Below are positions 21,601 to 34,200 of a stretch of 64,000 nucleotides of DNA, piece after piece; position 1 is the first letter of the stretch; each line of letters starts with the position of its first letter. Both the position numbers and the translations under genes were made by a program. The stretch is taken from contig CAUYUJ010016296.1 in the NCBI GenBank assembly GCA_963575745.1, forward strand, positions 1-64,000, in the 5' to 3' direction. This DNA comes from Prorocentrum cordatum (Eukaryota; Sar; Dinophyceae; Prorocentrales; Prorocentraceae). The notes under the pieces were generated by a model. The model did no database searches. It saw only the letters and a list, made by a program, of their open reading frames with translations, and was not told where the DNA came from.

Positions 21601-22924
21601 CGCCGCTCCGCGACGACGGCAAGCCCGGGCCGGTCCGCGCGCCGCTGCTGCCGTCGCTGGACGCCGCCGAGGGAGAGGTCTGGAGGCCGGGTGAGGTGCG
21701 CGAGGCGACGCGGCAGGCGCGGCACGCAGAGCAGGCGCGGCGGGACGGCGCTGCTGGCGCCCCGGTGCACGGCAGCGTGCCCATGCGCCTGGCCTCCGAT
21801 TTCCTGTGCTACAAGTGCCAGCAGGATTTCGAGGGCGCGCGGGAGCTGACCGACGGAGAGGTTGATGGTTGGTGTAAGAGGTTGCATTTCGCGCCGAAGA
21901 AGCTGCCTAGCCAGGCGGTGAAGCGCGAGGCGGTGGAGGCGGAGCGCGCGCGCCCGCGCCAGGGAGCGCGCGCGGGCGGCCCAGTGCGCGGCGAGGGGGG
22001 AGAACGGATTCGCTGTGTTCCGTCGCTGGAGGACGAGTGCTTCCGCCAGGACACTTGCGAAGCGAGCGTGCAGCTCGACCAGCGACGCGCCCTGGAGCCC
22101 TGGTACCAGCGCGCGGGGCCCGACGGGAGCAGGCTGTCGCCGTGGCCGCGCGTCTTCGGTATCCCGAAATCGTGGGCTGGCCATGGCGGCGCGTTCTTCT
22201 CTGAGGCCGTGGAGTCGGGCTTCGCCGCCGACGCGTTCCCCCAGGGGCGGCGCGGCTACTATACGGGCGAGCCGGGCGACGTGTCCGCGGAGCTCTGGCT
22301 GTTGCGGGCCTGGTGCCGCGCGCGCGGCGGCGTCGCTCGCATGGGTGGCGCCCTGGCCGCGCGCTTGCAGCAGCTCGAGGGCGACCGCGACATCATGTAC
22401 AGGGTGGAGGCCGCCGAGTGCGCGCGGCAGATCTCCTGTGCTGTCCCGCCCGTGTATTTGGCGGACCTGAAGCCGCAGGCGATCCCCGAGTGGCCTGTGT
22501 GGCAGCAGCTCCTCAAGCTGAAGCCTCAGGCGGCGCGGCAGGTGGCGACTTTCGTGCGCCGGGGGCGGGCGGGCGTGGGCTTCACGTGGAACCTCGCTGC
22601 GGGGCACTGGGACCTGGACCAGCAGCGCCTGCTCGCCGCGCTCGAGAGGGATCCCGCGTTGCTCGCCGCGGTGGAGAAGGGCGCCGCGGCTGCAGAGACG
22701 GACAAGGGCGTTCTGATTGCCCTCGACCAGTTCCGTGCCCGTCACGGCGGTGTTTGGCCGGACGCGTTCGCCGATCGGCGCGGGCAGCCCGATTTCAAGG
22801 AAGCGGAACTCGCGCGGGGTGTTGCAAGGGTGGCGAAGAAGTATTCGCAGGAATTCGTGCGCATCTGGTTGGACCGGACATGCCGCGAATGGCTGCGGCT
22901 GGCGGGGTGCGGGGATGAGGTGGT
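18609..22924 (+). CDS. Helitron-like polyprotein, N-terminal segment (helicase-associated-type repeats)
   Basis: About 1,439 residues read from ATG 18,609; the start is uncertain because the N-terminus is low-complexity. Residues about 430-675 (nt 19,895-20,640) hold four repeats of about 55 residues with a HG-x-P…LARW(V/I)…(F/L)D.L.D pattern: EEHGRLPHQ…LGKWVHHV, LDELPKQG…LARWIHNV, ERHGRGPQR…LARWVGNV, KNQRMPVER…LAKFIANR. This resembles the helicase-associated (HA) repeat; a fifth, weaker one is near nt 22,700-22,900. Then an acidic Glu/Gln run (nt 21,030-21,150) and a Cys/His cluster FLCYKCQQDF…CKRLH (nt 21,800-21,890), possibly zinc-binding. The frame ends near 22,924 where the coherent reading moves to the next frame. 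Role in the element is unknown; nucleic-acid binding is inferred. Confidence 0.6.
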
Positions 22925-25900
22925 GGGAGGAGGGCCGGCGGCGACGACTCTTCCGGGGGCGGCGGCGGCGGCGGCGGCGGCGGGTCCTCTTCGGGCAGCG
23001 GTGCGGGCGGTGGACCAGCGTCGGGGTCGGGCTCTGGTGCGCAGGGGCCGGGCGACGGTGGCGCGGGCGGCGACGGCGAGGGGGGCGCGGGCGGGGGTGC
23101 GGGTCGGCTGCTCGGCGGCGGACCCAAGAGGCCAGCTCCCGAGGGGCCAGGGCCGCGGACTCGCGGGACGGCGAGAAGGGACCAGGAGCGGTTGCAGCAG
23201 GAGCGGCTGCGGAAGGAAGAGGAGGAGCGCCTCGCAGGGAAGACAGTGAGGGCAGGGGACGTGGAGGTGAACGTGGCTCTGGATGACCCTCACGTGAGCG
23301 AGGAGGGCACCTTGCCGGCCTGGCTCCTGGACCTTGCGCCGCTCGCCGCGGGCAGGTGCGTCGCGCGCGTCTGGCGCCCGTACAAGGGCGGATGCGTTCT
23401 CTGGCAGTGCAGCAGGAACCCGTGCAAGGGTCAGGGAGTGTTCTGTGGGAGCCACGGCAGTCCCGAGCAGCGACCCTTCGGGCCGTGGGACCCGGACAAG
23501 CGCCACAGCTCCCTGACGCGCGAGTGTCCGGAACGGTACGGCTTGGCCGTGAAGGAGGCGCGGTTGCGCGAGACGCAGGCCGGCGGCGCCCCGCCCGTGC
23601 CTGCCCCGGCCATTGCTGCCGCTCGCAAGGCGCGCGTGCCCCGGCTCCAGCCGAAGTATGTGCCTCTGCCGCGTGACGAGCGCCACCCTCTGCGGGCGTT
23701 CAACGAGGCCCCGGAGGCTCTCCCGCCGTTCCCGTGCCGCCTTTGCGACCAGAACTTCGCCACGCATGCCGGCTTCATGACGCACGTGCAAAAAAAGCAC
23801 CACGGGTGGCCGGAGTACAGGAAGCGCCTGTTCTACCTGGCCGAGCAGTGGCCGGAGAAGGACGGAGACGTGCGGCCCGTGAGGCCCCAGGAGTGGCGGC
23901 AGTGCGTGGAGGCCTTCTCTGAGCACCTCGTCACGGGGTCTCACGACTGGCCGGCCTGCGCAGCGCCCGCCGACGTCTCGGGGGGCGCCGCCGCCGCCGC
24001 TGCCGCGCCGGACGCGCCGCGCGCCTGGTGGAAGCCGCCAGGCGCGGACGGGGCCGTGCCGCCCGCGGGCGTGGACATGCCGCCCGTGGACTTGGACGCG
24101 CTGGGCGCTGCTCCGGCGGCGTCGGACGCCGAGGGGCCCGAGCCCGGGCAGAGTCGCCGCGCCGTGCGCTCGAGGGTCGCCTGCTGCGTCTGCGCTCGTC
24201 TCCACTGGGCGGACGAGCTGCAGCGCGTGCACTTCTGGCAGCAGCCGGACGGCGCCGGGGAGCGTTCGCTGCTCTGCGACGAGGTGCCGAAGCGGCCCGC
24301 GCGCGCCGAGCTCGAGGCGGCGAGGGGAGAGGCATCCGAGGCCGCAGGCGCGCAGGCTCAGGCCATGCGCCTGACGCAGCGGCAGCGCGCCCACGCGCTG
24401 CTGGACCCGGCGCGGTACCACGCCCGGTGGCGCTTCGTGCACGAGGGCCCCGACGGCGTCGAGCGCCCGGGCGGCATCCCCCTCGAGGAGCTGGAGGCGT
24501 CCGCAGTGCGCGACCCTGGCCCAGACGGGAAGCTGTGGCTCTTGCACAGGAAGTGCTTCACGATTGACAGGCGCCAGTCAGACGGAGTGCTCTTGGCCGA
24601 CGCGAAGCAGAAGGTGCCCATCTGTGCAGGGTGTCACGGCGCGCTCACCAAGAGGTTGCCCACGATGCCGACCTGCGCGCTGGCCAACGACCTCTGGATC
24701 GGGCGGCTGCCACTGCCGCTGCGGAATCTCACGCTGGGCGCGAAGCTTCTGCTGCCCATCGCGCGGGGCATCGTGCGGCGGTTCAACTGCAAGGCCGATT
24801 CTGGCGAGTGGGCTCCAATCGACCAGAAGATCAAGGCGTACGTGGGGAACTTCGTGGCGTTCCCGCAGGCGGACGGCGGTCGGCAGGTGCTGTCGCTGCC
24901 GCCGCGGGAGAGCGACCTCGTCGAGTTCGTGCAAATTGTCTTCGCGGGGTCCGACCCCGCCACCCTGCAGAAGGCGCTATTGGAGGAGCTCGGCGTGCCC
25001 CTCGCCGATTTCAGGCGCGCTTACGAGTACCTCCGCCGCACGAACGAGCAGTGCGCCGCGGTGCGGTGGGACGAAGAGGCCGCGCGAAACTTTGCGGACC
25101 CCGGGGGCGACGGCGATGGCGACGGCTCCTCGCTCCTGGGCCTGCCTCGCTGTCTCGCGGCGTGCGTGGCCGTGGGGGGTAAGGGCGGCGACGCTCGCCA
25201 GGAGGGCCCGGCCGATGCCGTGCAGCCCGGCGCGGGCTCGGCCCCGCCGAAGCGGGCGAGTGCAGGCGCTGCGAGCGCGGAGGGCGAAGCGAACGCGGCG
25301 GCTGACGGCGGGGGCGAGGCAGGGGGCTGGGGCGGGGACCCCACCGGTGAGGACGCTGCGGGCGCTGGCGGGGAGGACTCAGAGGGCGACGAGGGCAAGG
25401 CTGGTGAGGGAGGGGGCGGCGAGGGTGTCGAAGAGGGCGAGTGCTGCGCCGCAGTCGCGGACTCCGACATGCTGGCCGATCTGGACAAGCAGTGGCAGAA
25501 TGTGCACCTCAGCCTCCAGAGGGCGGAGGTGATTGTGCGCGAGAAGCAGCGTGCGGAGGCACTAACGCGGCAGTGCGACGGCATGGAGAATTTCCAGGAC
25601 CGAGATTCCGACCGGCGCTTGGCGGAGGCTGCGAAAGAGGCCCACAAGGCTGCGAAGCTGCTCACCAACTGCAAGAAGGAGGCACTCACGAAGAAGCTGG
25701 AGCAGACGGAGCAGAAGATTCAGGCCACGCGGCCTCCTCCGGGAGTTGCCGGGAAGAGCGCGGCCGGTGGCGGCGGCGGCGGCGGCGCGCCGGACGGGGG
25801 CGCTGAGGGCGGGGGGGCGAGGCGTGCGGTCCGGGTCGTCGTGCCCACTGGAACCGAGCCTGTCAGCGTGTTCTCCCCCGGTTTCTGGAGTGCTTTCGAC

Positions 25901-28900
25901 CCCGTCGCGTTTCCGTACGGCGACGGCGTCTTCGGATTCGAGAGGGAGGCGAAGTTGACGTACGACGAGTGGTGCAGGTGCCTCATGGCTCGCGAGGAGC
26001 TCGAGTACGAGGTCGCCGACGACGTCTCGGCACCCGACGCTGCGCGGGCGCCCGCGCCCGACGCCGCGTGGGCGCCCGCCGCGTCTGACTCGCCCGTGCC
26101 GCGCTGGCGTCGCCACGCTGACCTGCTCACGGCCCAGTATTGCCTCTGGCGCAGGAAGGCTATCATTCAGTCGGCCAGGTTATTCGTGCGCAAGCAGCGC
26201 CTGGGGGGGTGCATCGCGGACCTCGCCGCACTGACGCCAGAGGTGCCCCGGAACGTCAAGAGCGCGCTGCGCAGCATGCTGCTCAGCAACCGTGATGTTG
26301 TCGGCTCCGACGCGCACCGGACCACGCTGCGGCACATCAGTACCAGCTACACCCGGCTCTTCGGTCCGCCCCTGGTGTTCACGACGCCGAACATCGCGGA
26401 CACTCGGAACCTGATGGTGTCCCTGATGTACGAGGGCGCCTCCGTGCAGCAATGGCGGCTGCTGGAGGAGACTGCTCCCGTGATGCCTTCGACGCGGGAC
26501 ATGCTGCGGCGGGTGGCCGCTGACCCGGTGTCGCAGGCCATGGTCACGAACCTCATGCTGGAACTGTTCCTGGAGCATGTCGTCGGCGTCACGCCGCAGC
26601 GCGGGGCCACGGGCGTCTCCGACGGCGTGGCCGCCACGGGGGCGTGTGGAGCGTTCGGGCTCGTCCGCGCGTTCTTCGGACCCGTGGAGTCGCAGGGGCG
26701 CGGCGGCATCCATCCGCACATCCACCTGTGGCGCCTGCACCCGATGACTGGCGCGTTCCTCGCGAGGCTGCGCGCGGGGGACGTCGAAGGCCTCGAGGAG
26801 CGTTTGAGGAAGTGGAGGGAGGCCGTGCTCGCCACGGTCGGCAGCGTGCAGTTCGACGCGGCGGAGGAGGTGGGCCGGCAGCTGGGCTTGGACGGGCCGG
26901 ACCGGCTGCCGCCGCTTCCGCTCGGCCCGCGGGATCGACGACTCGCGTTCGCGGACGGGAAGCGAGAGGAGAGCGACCTCCAATTGAAGCACAATGCCAT
27001 CGCTGGCGCCTCGCGTCGTCAGCTCGGGAAGTTTTGCAAGACGGCGTACGAAGAGGGCCGTCGCTCCGTCCGTGCTGACAACAAATTGTCCACAGAAGAG
27101 CTGCGGAATCAGGTTGCGGCCATGATGAACGTCGATCTCGTGGAGGAGCGGGCGACGCTGCAGCAGCAACAGCCCGCAATAGAGGGTCCGCTCCGGCAGC
27201 GCCCGTTCGCGCCGCTGGCAGATCCAGAGCCCGATCCCCATGAGCAGCGGGCACAGTACCCAGCGGTATTTGGCGAGCCTCTCACGGGTGCGCACGCGAC
27301 GCTGCAGCCGCAGTACCGCCGCAAGCCTGCGTACCGCGTGCGCGCGGACGGCACCGCGGCGATGCACTTTGCGGAGGGCTCGAGGGAGGAGGCGCACACC
27401 TGGGCGCGCTGCTTCGCGCGGGACGCACGCAAGTGTATCATCCGGAGCCACCTTCACAGGTGCGGTCCCACTTGCTGGAAGCACAAGACGAATGACGACG
27501 TGCCTCAGCACTGCAAGGTGTGCCGGCTCGGCTTCTACCACGAGTACGAGACTGCGGTCTACAGCCACCCGTCCAGGAAGCTTCCGGCCGCCTCCTTCGT
27601 CTGGCGGCGCTTGCGCAAAGGAAAGGACTTGGTCTTGCCCGATGGGGCGCGGATCGAGTACGGCCCACCGCAGGAGGACCAGCGGAACCCGCCGGGCGAA
27701 CGCCTGGTCCTCGACGAACAGTGCACGTACGGCCCGTGGCCGCACCGCTGCAACCGGTACGGCAGAGCTGGTCGCGTCGACGTGGTGCGGTACCACCCGT
27801 GCCATGGGAGCACGAACCCTGTGGGCCAGGTGTGTCTGCGGAGCAACCTGGACGTCCAGTGTCTGGACCGCGTGGTGCTCGACCTGCCTGGCGACGCCAG
27901 CGTCGGGGGTTCGCGCGACGGCGACCCGGTCGTGCCGCCGCCTCCGGAGCTGGTTGCGTTCGCCGAGCTGGTCGCCGACGCGTCGGAAGCGCTGGCTGGC
28001 GTCGAGACTGGCGTCGCCGGTGGCGACGAGGGCACCGGGCAGAGCGGAGGTTCCACGGGTTCGGGGGTGTCGGCCGCAACGCAGGGCGGGGGCGGGGCGG
28101 GCCAGAGGGCGGCGCGCGCGGCTGCGGCGGGGGGGGGGCGCCTGCCCGTGGCCCGCCGCCTCGGCCTGCCCAGGGGAGGAGGCTTGCTCGGCGGGGCGCC
28201 GACCACGATGGACGATCCCGACGCGGAGATCTGGGACATGGGTGGGGGCGATGAAGATCCGTGCGAGTGCGATCTGGCCGATGCGTATGACCTGCGTCCG
28301 CCGCCTCCGCCGACGCCGGAACAGCGCGGCGTCGAGCAGGCAGTCGGGCTAGCAGAGCCACATGGCGAGGACACCGCGAGGTTCTGCGCGGCTGCGTGTT
28401 ACGAAGGCAGCCGGCCCGGGTTCGTGTTCAAGAAGGGGGAGCAGGGCCTGGGCTACTACAGCGACCGGCGCGCGGAGCGCGAGTTGTCGGAGGCAGCCGT
28501 CCAGAGAGAGCCGAAGTCGCGGGCGCCAGGCCGCGCCGCGTCGAACGCGGCGGCGTCTGGCAGGCCTGCATCGAGCGCGCTCTCGTCGCCAGCTGCCGCC
28601 GCAGCTGCTGGCGCGGGCGGCAGCGGTCCGCCCGGCAGCCTGCAAGAGCACGTGCTGCACTCGCTGGAGGCCGTTTTCATGGATGCCATCAATATGGCCC
28701 ACTGCCAGACGGACTACACGACCAAGGCGGGGCCGATCGCGGGGGACCTCGGAGTGCTGCGCGCGCAGAGCACCGGGTTGGAGTGGCTTCGACTCCAGCA
28801 GAAGGCCGAACGGGAGGCGGATGAGGCGGCGGAGGCGGAGGGCGAGGAGGACGTCGATGGGGCCCGGGCCGCTGCTGCCGCTCGTCGCAGCGGCTGGGGC

Positions 28901-31270
28901 GGAGTGCTCGACTCTGCCAGGCGAACTGTCATCAAGCTCACGACCAGCTCGCACCGGTCGCTCCTGAAGAAGCTGCCCGAGATGATGTTTCAGATGCAGT
29001 ATGGCCACGAGTGCTATTGCTCTCATGACACCTGGACTCTGTATTGCAAGGGGATCGTGGCGCTGGCGTTCCAGGCAAGCTCCGCCGTTCATCAGAAAAT
29101 GGACGACTTCTGGACCGACCCGCGCGCAGACCACATCGAGGTGGACCAGCCGGCCGCGGGAGAAGAGGACGGCGAGGGGGGGGGCGGTATCATGGATGCG
29201 CTGGGCGACGGGCGCGCATCGCTGCACGCCGAGGTCGTCGACGGCGTTGTTGGGGAGGGCGCGGCCGCCGGTACTGCTGGGGAGGGGAAGCCCGAGCAGG
29301 AGCAGCAGCAGGCGGTGGAATACAAGGCGCGGCTGGACCACGACATGAAGATGGACTGGCTGCATCGCGGCGACAGGGAGCCCCTGAAGTCCATGGGCAT
29401 GTACCATTACGCCATGTACGTGTACACGGCGCAGGCCAACCCGCTCCACTTCGACCCGCAGGACTTCGAGACGTACGCGTTCGCGGACACGCACCCAACT
29501 GCCGCCGTCCGAGTGCAGAGGCTCCGCGTCGGCGCGCCGTTCAGGGTGCCCAAGTTCTTCGGCTTCGCGATGCCTTCGAAGGAGAAAGAGGCAGAGGTGA
29601 ACGCGCTGTTCAAGTCTGTGATCTTTCGTCCGTTGCAGCCTGCTGAGAAGGGGGCTGCGGCCTGGGCGCCCTACAGGGCCGGTGTCGACGCGTCTGGGAA
29701 GCATAAGCCTGCCTGGGAGGAGTGGTGGGCCAATCAGTTGGCGTTGTCCAGGCAGTGCGAGGAGTGCGAGCGGCGAGCTGGAAAGTGGTTCACGATCGAG
29801 GACATCGATTTGAACCGGGGCTCAGAGGATGGCCCGGGCCATTTTGCACAGCGCCCCAGCGCCGCCGAGTTCATGGCACGCTGGACCGTCCAGGTCGCGA
29901 CGAACCTCGACGTGGAGGCGGAGGCGAAGGGGCGGCCGCGAACCAAAGTCCGTCCGGAGGCCAAGGACTTCGAGCAGTCTGCTGAGCTGGAGGCAGTGGG
30001 GAATCGGCCTGCCGGGGAGGCAGACGAGGAGGGGGCGGGCGCCGGCGGCGGAGCGCTGGACGGTTTTTGTTCAGGAGGTGGACGAGGGCGAGGCGGACGA
30101 AGCGTGGGCGCGCGCCGACAGATGCCCGCGCATGCCTTGAAGGATAGCGAGGTGCCCGCGGTGGCCCAGTTGGAGCTTATTCGTGGGTCGTCACAAAGCT
30201 TGGTCTATAAGAATATCTTCCTTGACGGCTATGCGAAAGACCATAAGCCGCAGCCTGCTGTCGCGAGTACTGGAATGCAGACCGGCTTCCGCGGTCTCGA
30301 GTTGGACGACTCCCAGTTCGAGGAGGGCAAAGCACAGCAGAAGGAGGCGTTCCGATACAGGAAAAAGGGAGCAGAGGGCTTGCCTGGGGATGGCGACGGG
30401 CGGAGCGGCCTCGCGGGTTCGGCGCCTGCCGTGCTCGTGCCTGGTCGGCCGCCGGCGCCCGCGGTTGCCGGCGACGAGAAGCGGCCGCCGCGGGCGCGCG
30501 ACATCGCGGAGAGGCTGTTTGACGAGTGGGCGAACAGGGCGGAGAACCCCGTGACGTTCAATCAGGAGCAGAAGGCGGTGGTCGCCCTGCACGTGGGCCA
30601 GGTGGAGGCCATCGTGGCATACCATCAAGATCTGGACAGCGGAAAAAGCCCTAAGCCGGTGGAGCAGATGGCTCTCCTGTTGCACGGGGAGGGCGGGACG
30701 GGGAAGACGGAGGTGGTAAAACTGCTGCGACGTCTGCTCAACGAGGTGTTCGGCGCGGGATCGGAGATCGCCGTGGCCTCGTCGAACAGCGCTGCGCGCG
30801 TCATCGGGGGGGAGACGATCCACAGCGGCTTCGGGCTGAGCGGCCAACAGGCCATGGGCATCAGAACGCTGTCTAGACAGAAGGTCGATGACATCGTGGA
30901 CCGCATGAACGACCTCAAGGCCGTCATCGTGGAGGAGGTGTCCATGGTGCCGCCCCAGCTTCTCGGCGCTGCATCGTTTCGCATGTGCAAAGCCCGTAAG
31001 GCTCAGTATAATTGCGATGTGAACCTGTACATGGCGCGGGGCCACACGTTCGGGAAGGTTCCGATTGTCATGTTCCTGGGGGATTTTTATCAGTTGGGGC
31101 CGGTGAGCGGCAAGGGCAGAAGGTCTTCCTTGCTGCAGCCCGAGTCGCCCGAGGCGCCGGTTCACGTCCGCAATGGGCAGTCCATGTTCCTGGACGGGCT
31201 CACCCACGCGATGTTTCTGTACGAGACGCACCGCTTCAAGGACCGTCTCGTTACTCCGCACGCGCCCTGC
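22925..31270 (+). CDS. Helitron-like Rep-helicase segment (HUH nuclease, PIF1 Walker motifs)
   Basis: The frame is open before its first ATG (23,192): upstream it reads a Gly/Ser linker and coiled DQERLQQERLRKEEEERL, so it probably continues the previous segment. Order: CVARVW…CSRNPC…CGSH small Cys/His motif (23,350-23,460); C2H2 finger CRLCDQNF…HVQKKH (23,733-23,800); a Cys-rich block KVPICAGCHGALTKRLP with LANDLWIGRLP (24,540-24,790), like the DUF6570 block of Helitrons; Helitron_like_N DPVAFPYGDGVFGFEREAKL (25,890-25,960); HUH motif GIHPHIHLW (H-I-H at 26,717-26,725); H-C-rich HLHRCGPTCWKH…CKVCRLGFYH (27,440-27,540); DYTTK with candidate catalytic Tyr at 28,715; Walker A GEGGTGKT (about 30,687); Walker B-like VIVEEVSM (Glu where Asp is usual); FLGDFYQLGPV (31,073-31,107). 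The frame closes at 31,285, inside the helicase. Confidence 0.75.
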
Positions 31271-34200
31271 CCTTTCATGCCTTGAAGACCATGAGGCAGG
31301 GCAACAAGTTTGCGGCCGAGCAGAAAAGGATGGTGCAAAAGTGGGTGGTCCGACCTGGTAAGAACGACAAGCGGTTGCAGGACCCCCATGTCAAGGACGG
31401 GTTCGAGATGGGCATCGCCTGGGAGGCCGTGCACAGGCAGATGCAGTATCGGGCCGTGCGAGAGGCCAGGGATAGAGGGCAGATGCTGCTGTACGTGCAG
31501 GCCGTGGACCTGCCTCCAAGGCCATTCGGTGCGGAGCATCACAAGGCCATGCTTCAGGTGCCGAACGTGAACAACACTGGTCACCTCATCGGCATGTGCC
31601 CGCTGTACATCGGCATGCGTGTGCGGTTGAACGTGAAGTTGTCGGCGAAGCACCAGATCGTCCAGGACGCCGTGGGGGAAGTCGTGGACGTGAGGTTCCA
31701 CCCGCGAGAGTTCGAGACGCCAGACGCGGATTGGCGCGAAAAGAAGCTTCACGACACCCACCGGATCGGTTATTATCGATGCAAATGTTTGCCGCGCGGT
31801 GTCCTCGTCAGGTTTGATGGCTTCGAGAAGGACTTTGGGTTCGGAAAAGGGGTTGTGCAGATCGCGCCGCACAGGGCGTCCTGGGGGTGGAACCATCACT
31901 ACGAAGACGAGGGCGAGCGAAAGCTTCGGAAGGTGAAGGTTACGAGGTACCAGATCCCGTTGCTGCCAGAGAAAGTTCGTACCGTGCAGACTGCGCAGGG
32001 CATGGGCATGGATGCGGCCACCATGGTGCTCCAGAAGCCCATGAACATGGGCGCCGATGACTGGTGGCTGCACCTGTACGTCATGCTCAGTCGCGTTCGC
32101 GTGGCCCACCGCGTGCTCGTCTACAACCTGCCGCCCTGGGACATTCTGGAGCGGGGCCCGCCCCAGTACGTCCGCGACGGTGTCCAACGCTTTGAAAAAA
32201 AGATGCTCGAGAGTTTCGAAATCGCCAAGCAGAAGGCGCAGGAGTACGGCTGGGACGTGGGGGATGGGCCCGCCGCGCGGAGGGCCCCGGAGTCGAGCTC
32301 GGCGCCCGCGCCGCCGGTGGTGCCACGGGCGTCGCCGCTGGGCCCGTCTCGGGCCGCGGGGACCTCAGCGGGCGTCGGTGAGGCGGACGACGACGACGAC
32401 GAAGCAGCCGGATCAGTTCCTTCGGACGGGGAGGCGGCCCCTGCGGCGTCTGTGCATACGCCTCTGCCCTCGCACGCGCTGCGCCCGGGTCAGGCTCTGA
32501 CGGTGCCACCGGCATACATTGCGCCGGACGCAGGGCTTGCGGGGCGGGGCAGGGGCCGCGGCCGCGGCGGTGACGCGACGGGGACCGGAGATGCGGCGGC
32601 GGCATCGTCGACGGGGAGCGCTGTTTCGCGGGGGCGACGGCGCGCGGGTGGCGGCCGCGGTGCCGGTAGGGGCACCGTAGTGCCGAGGGATCTTTGGGGG
32701 GACATGTTTCGCACGGCGGCGACTGTTGGCGATGGTGCAGAGCCGCCAGAGCTGCGCCCGCTGGACCGGGATCTGTGCATGGCAGCTTACGGCGTGTCCC
32801 AGGAGGAGGTGACCAGGGAGCTGCAGTGGCACTGCGGCCGCGGCTCTGGCGTGGGCATCGCAAACCTCGGCAATACTTGCTTCGTGAGCGCAGTCGCGCA
32901 GGTGCTGCTACGCCTGGCTCCCTTCCGTCGGCTTCTCTACGTTCACGACCAGCGGTGCCCTCTGGGTGCGGCATCTTGCGCGGCGTGCGCGCTCGGAGCT
33001 CAGGCCACGGCTCTCTCTGTCCAGGGCGGGGGGGTCGACACCGACGCGCCGCTGGCTGCCGCCGCGCGCGCGGGGCTTTTTGGTGAGCGAGAATTCACAG
33101 AATTCGATCAGCAAGGGAGACCGAAGCAATGCGACGCGTCAGAGTTCTTCTTGGCCGCCCTCCATGCCGTTACCGAGACCGAACACCCCGTTTGTACCGC
33201 AAGGGGGGCTCACGGGCAGCGCAGTGTGCTCCAGCAGCACGTCTGCGGCATTGCGTTTCGGCAGCGGAGGCGATGCGCCGCGTGCACAGCAAGTTCGGAC
33301 AAGGGGGAAATTAGGACGTTTCTGAAGGTGGTGCCTTCCGAATTGCTCGGCCCCGACCACCGGGGGCCGTGCGATCTGGAGGACTTGATCCGGCTGGGAT
33401 TAAGGCATGTCGGTGAGCCAGGGCCAGGATGTCCGGCGCACGCTCACCTCGATGATGCTCAGAGGGCGGCGGCCGGGGTCTGTCAAGGCATCAGGGTATA
33501 TACAGGCAATCGCTGGGAGCGGTCGCCGCCGGTGCTCTTCGTGATCGTGGAGCGGGTGATAGGCCAGTGGTACGACAGACGCCCTGTGCGCTTTCCTCAG
33601 ATTCTGCGGCCTCTGGATTCCCAGTGCGAGTACGATTTCTCGGGGGTCGTGGTGCACCAGGGCGAAAGCGCGACAAGCGGACACTATTATGCGTATGCAT
33701 CCGTGGGCGTGAACGAATACGCCAAATTCGACGACAGTGCTGTCCAGCTCCAGACTTGGGCGCAGATCGCCGGAAACCACCAGGTGCACATTGGCGCCTA
33801 TGTGTTTGCGTATGTGCGCAGGGCGGGTCCGCGGGGCGGAGGCGGCGGGCGCGCGGCGGCGGGGTCTGCGGGGGGCGCCAGCGGCAGCGCTGGTGCGGGA
33901 CCGTCTGGTGCGCCGCCGGCTCCGCCGACTGCGCCTCTCGGGCATGCAGGCGGGCGCGCGGCGGGGTCTGCGGGGAGCGGCAGCGGCGGCGGCGGCGCTG
34001 CTTCCAGCGCCGCTGCCGCGCCGTCTGCGCCGCCGAGTGCGCCCGCCGGGCAGCAGGCGTCGGGCGGTGAGCCACCGGGCAAGCGGCGTCGGGCGGGTGG
34101 CGGGGATCCTGGCGCTGGCGACGGGGACCCCAGCGCTTCGGGGCAGCCGCAGCCGCCATCGCGCAGGGGCAAGAAGCGCGGGCTGTCCCCGCCAGCTCCG

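Noticed and set aside
18237-22745. 1,502-codon open frame on the minus strand
   Set aside because: It lies opposite the Helitron-like coding region, is dominated by Arg/Leu/Ala/Pro, has no recognisable motif, and GC-rich DNA makes such shadows common. The plus strand holds the domain motifs.
26180-27805. Long minus-strand frame opposite the Rep domain
   Set aside because: Same argument: the plus strand encodes the HUH and zinc motifs here; the minus frame is Arg/His-rich without motifs.
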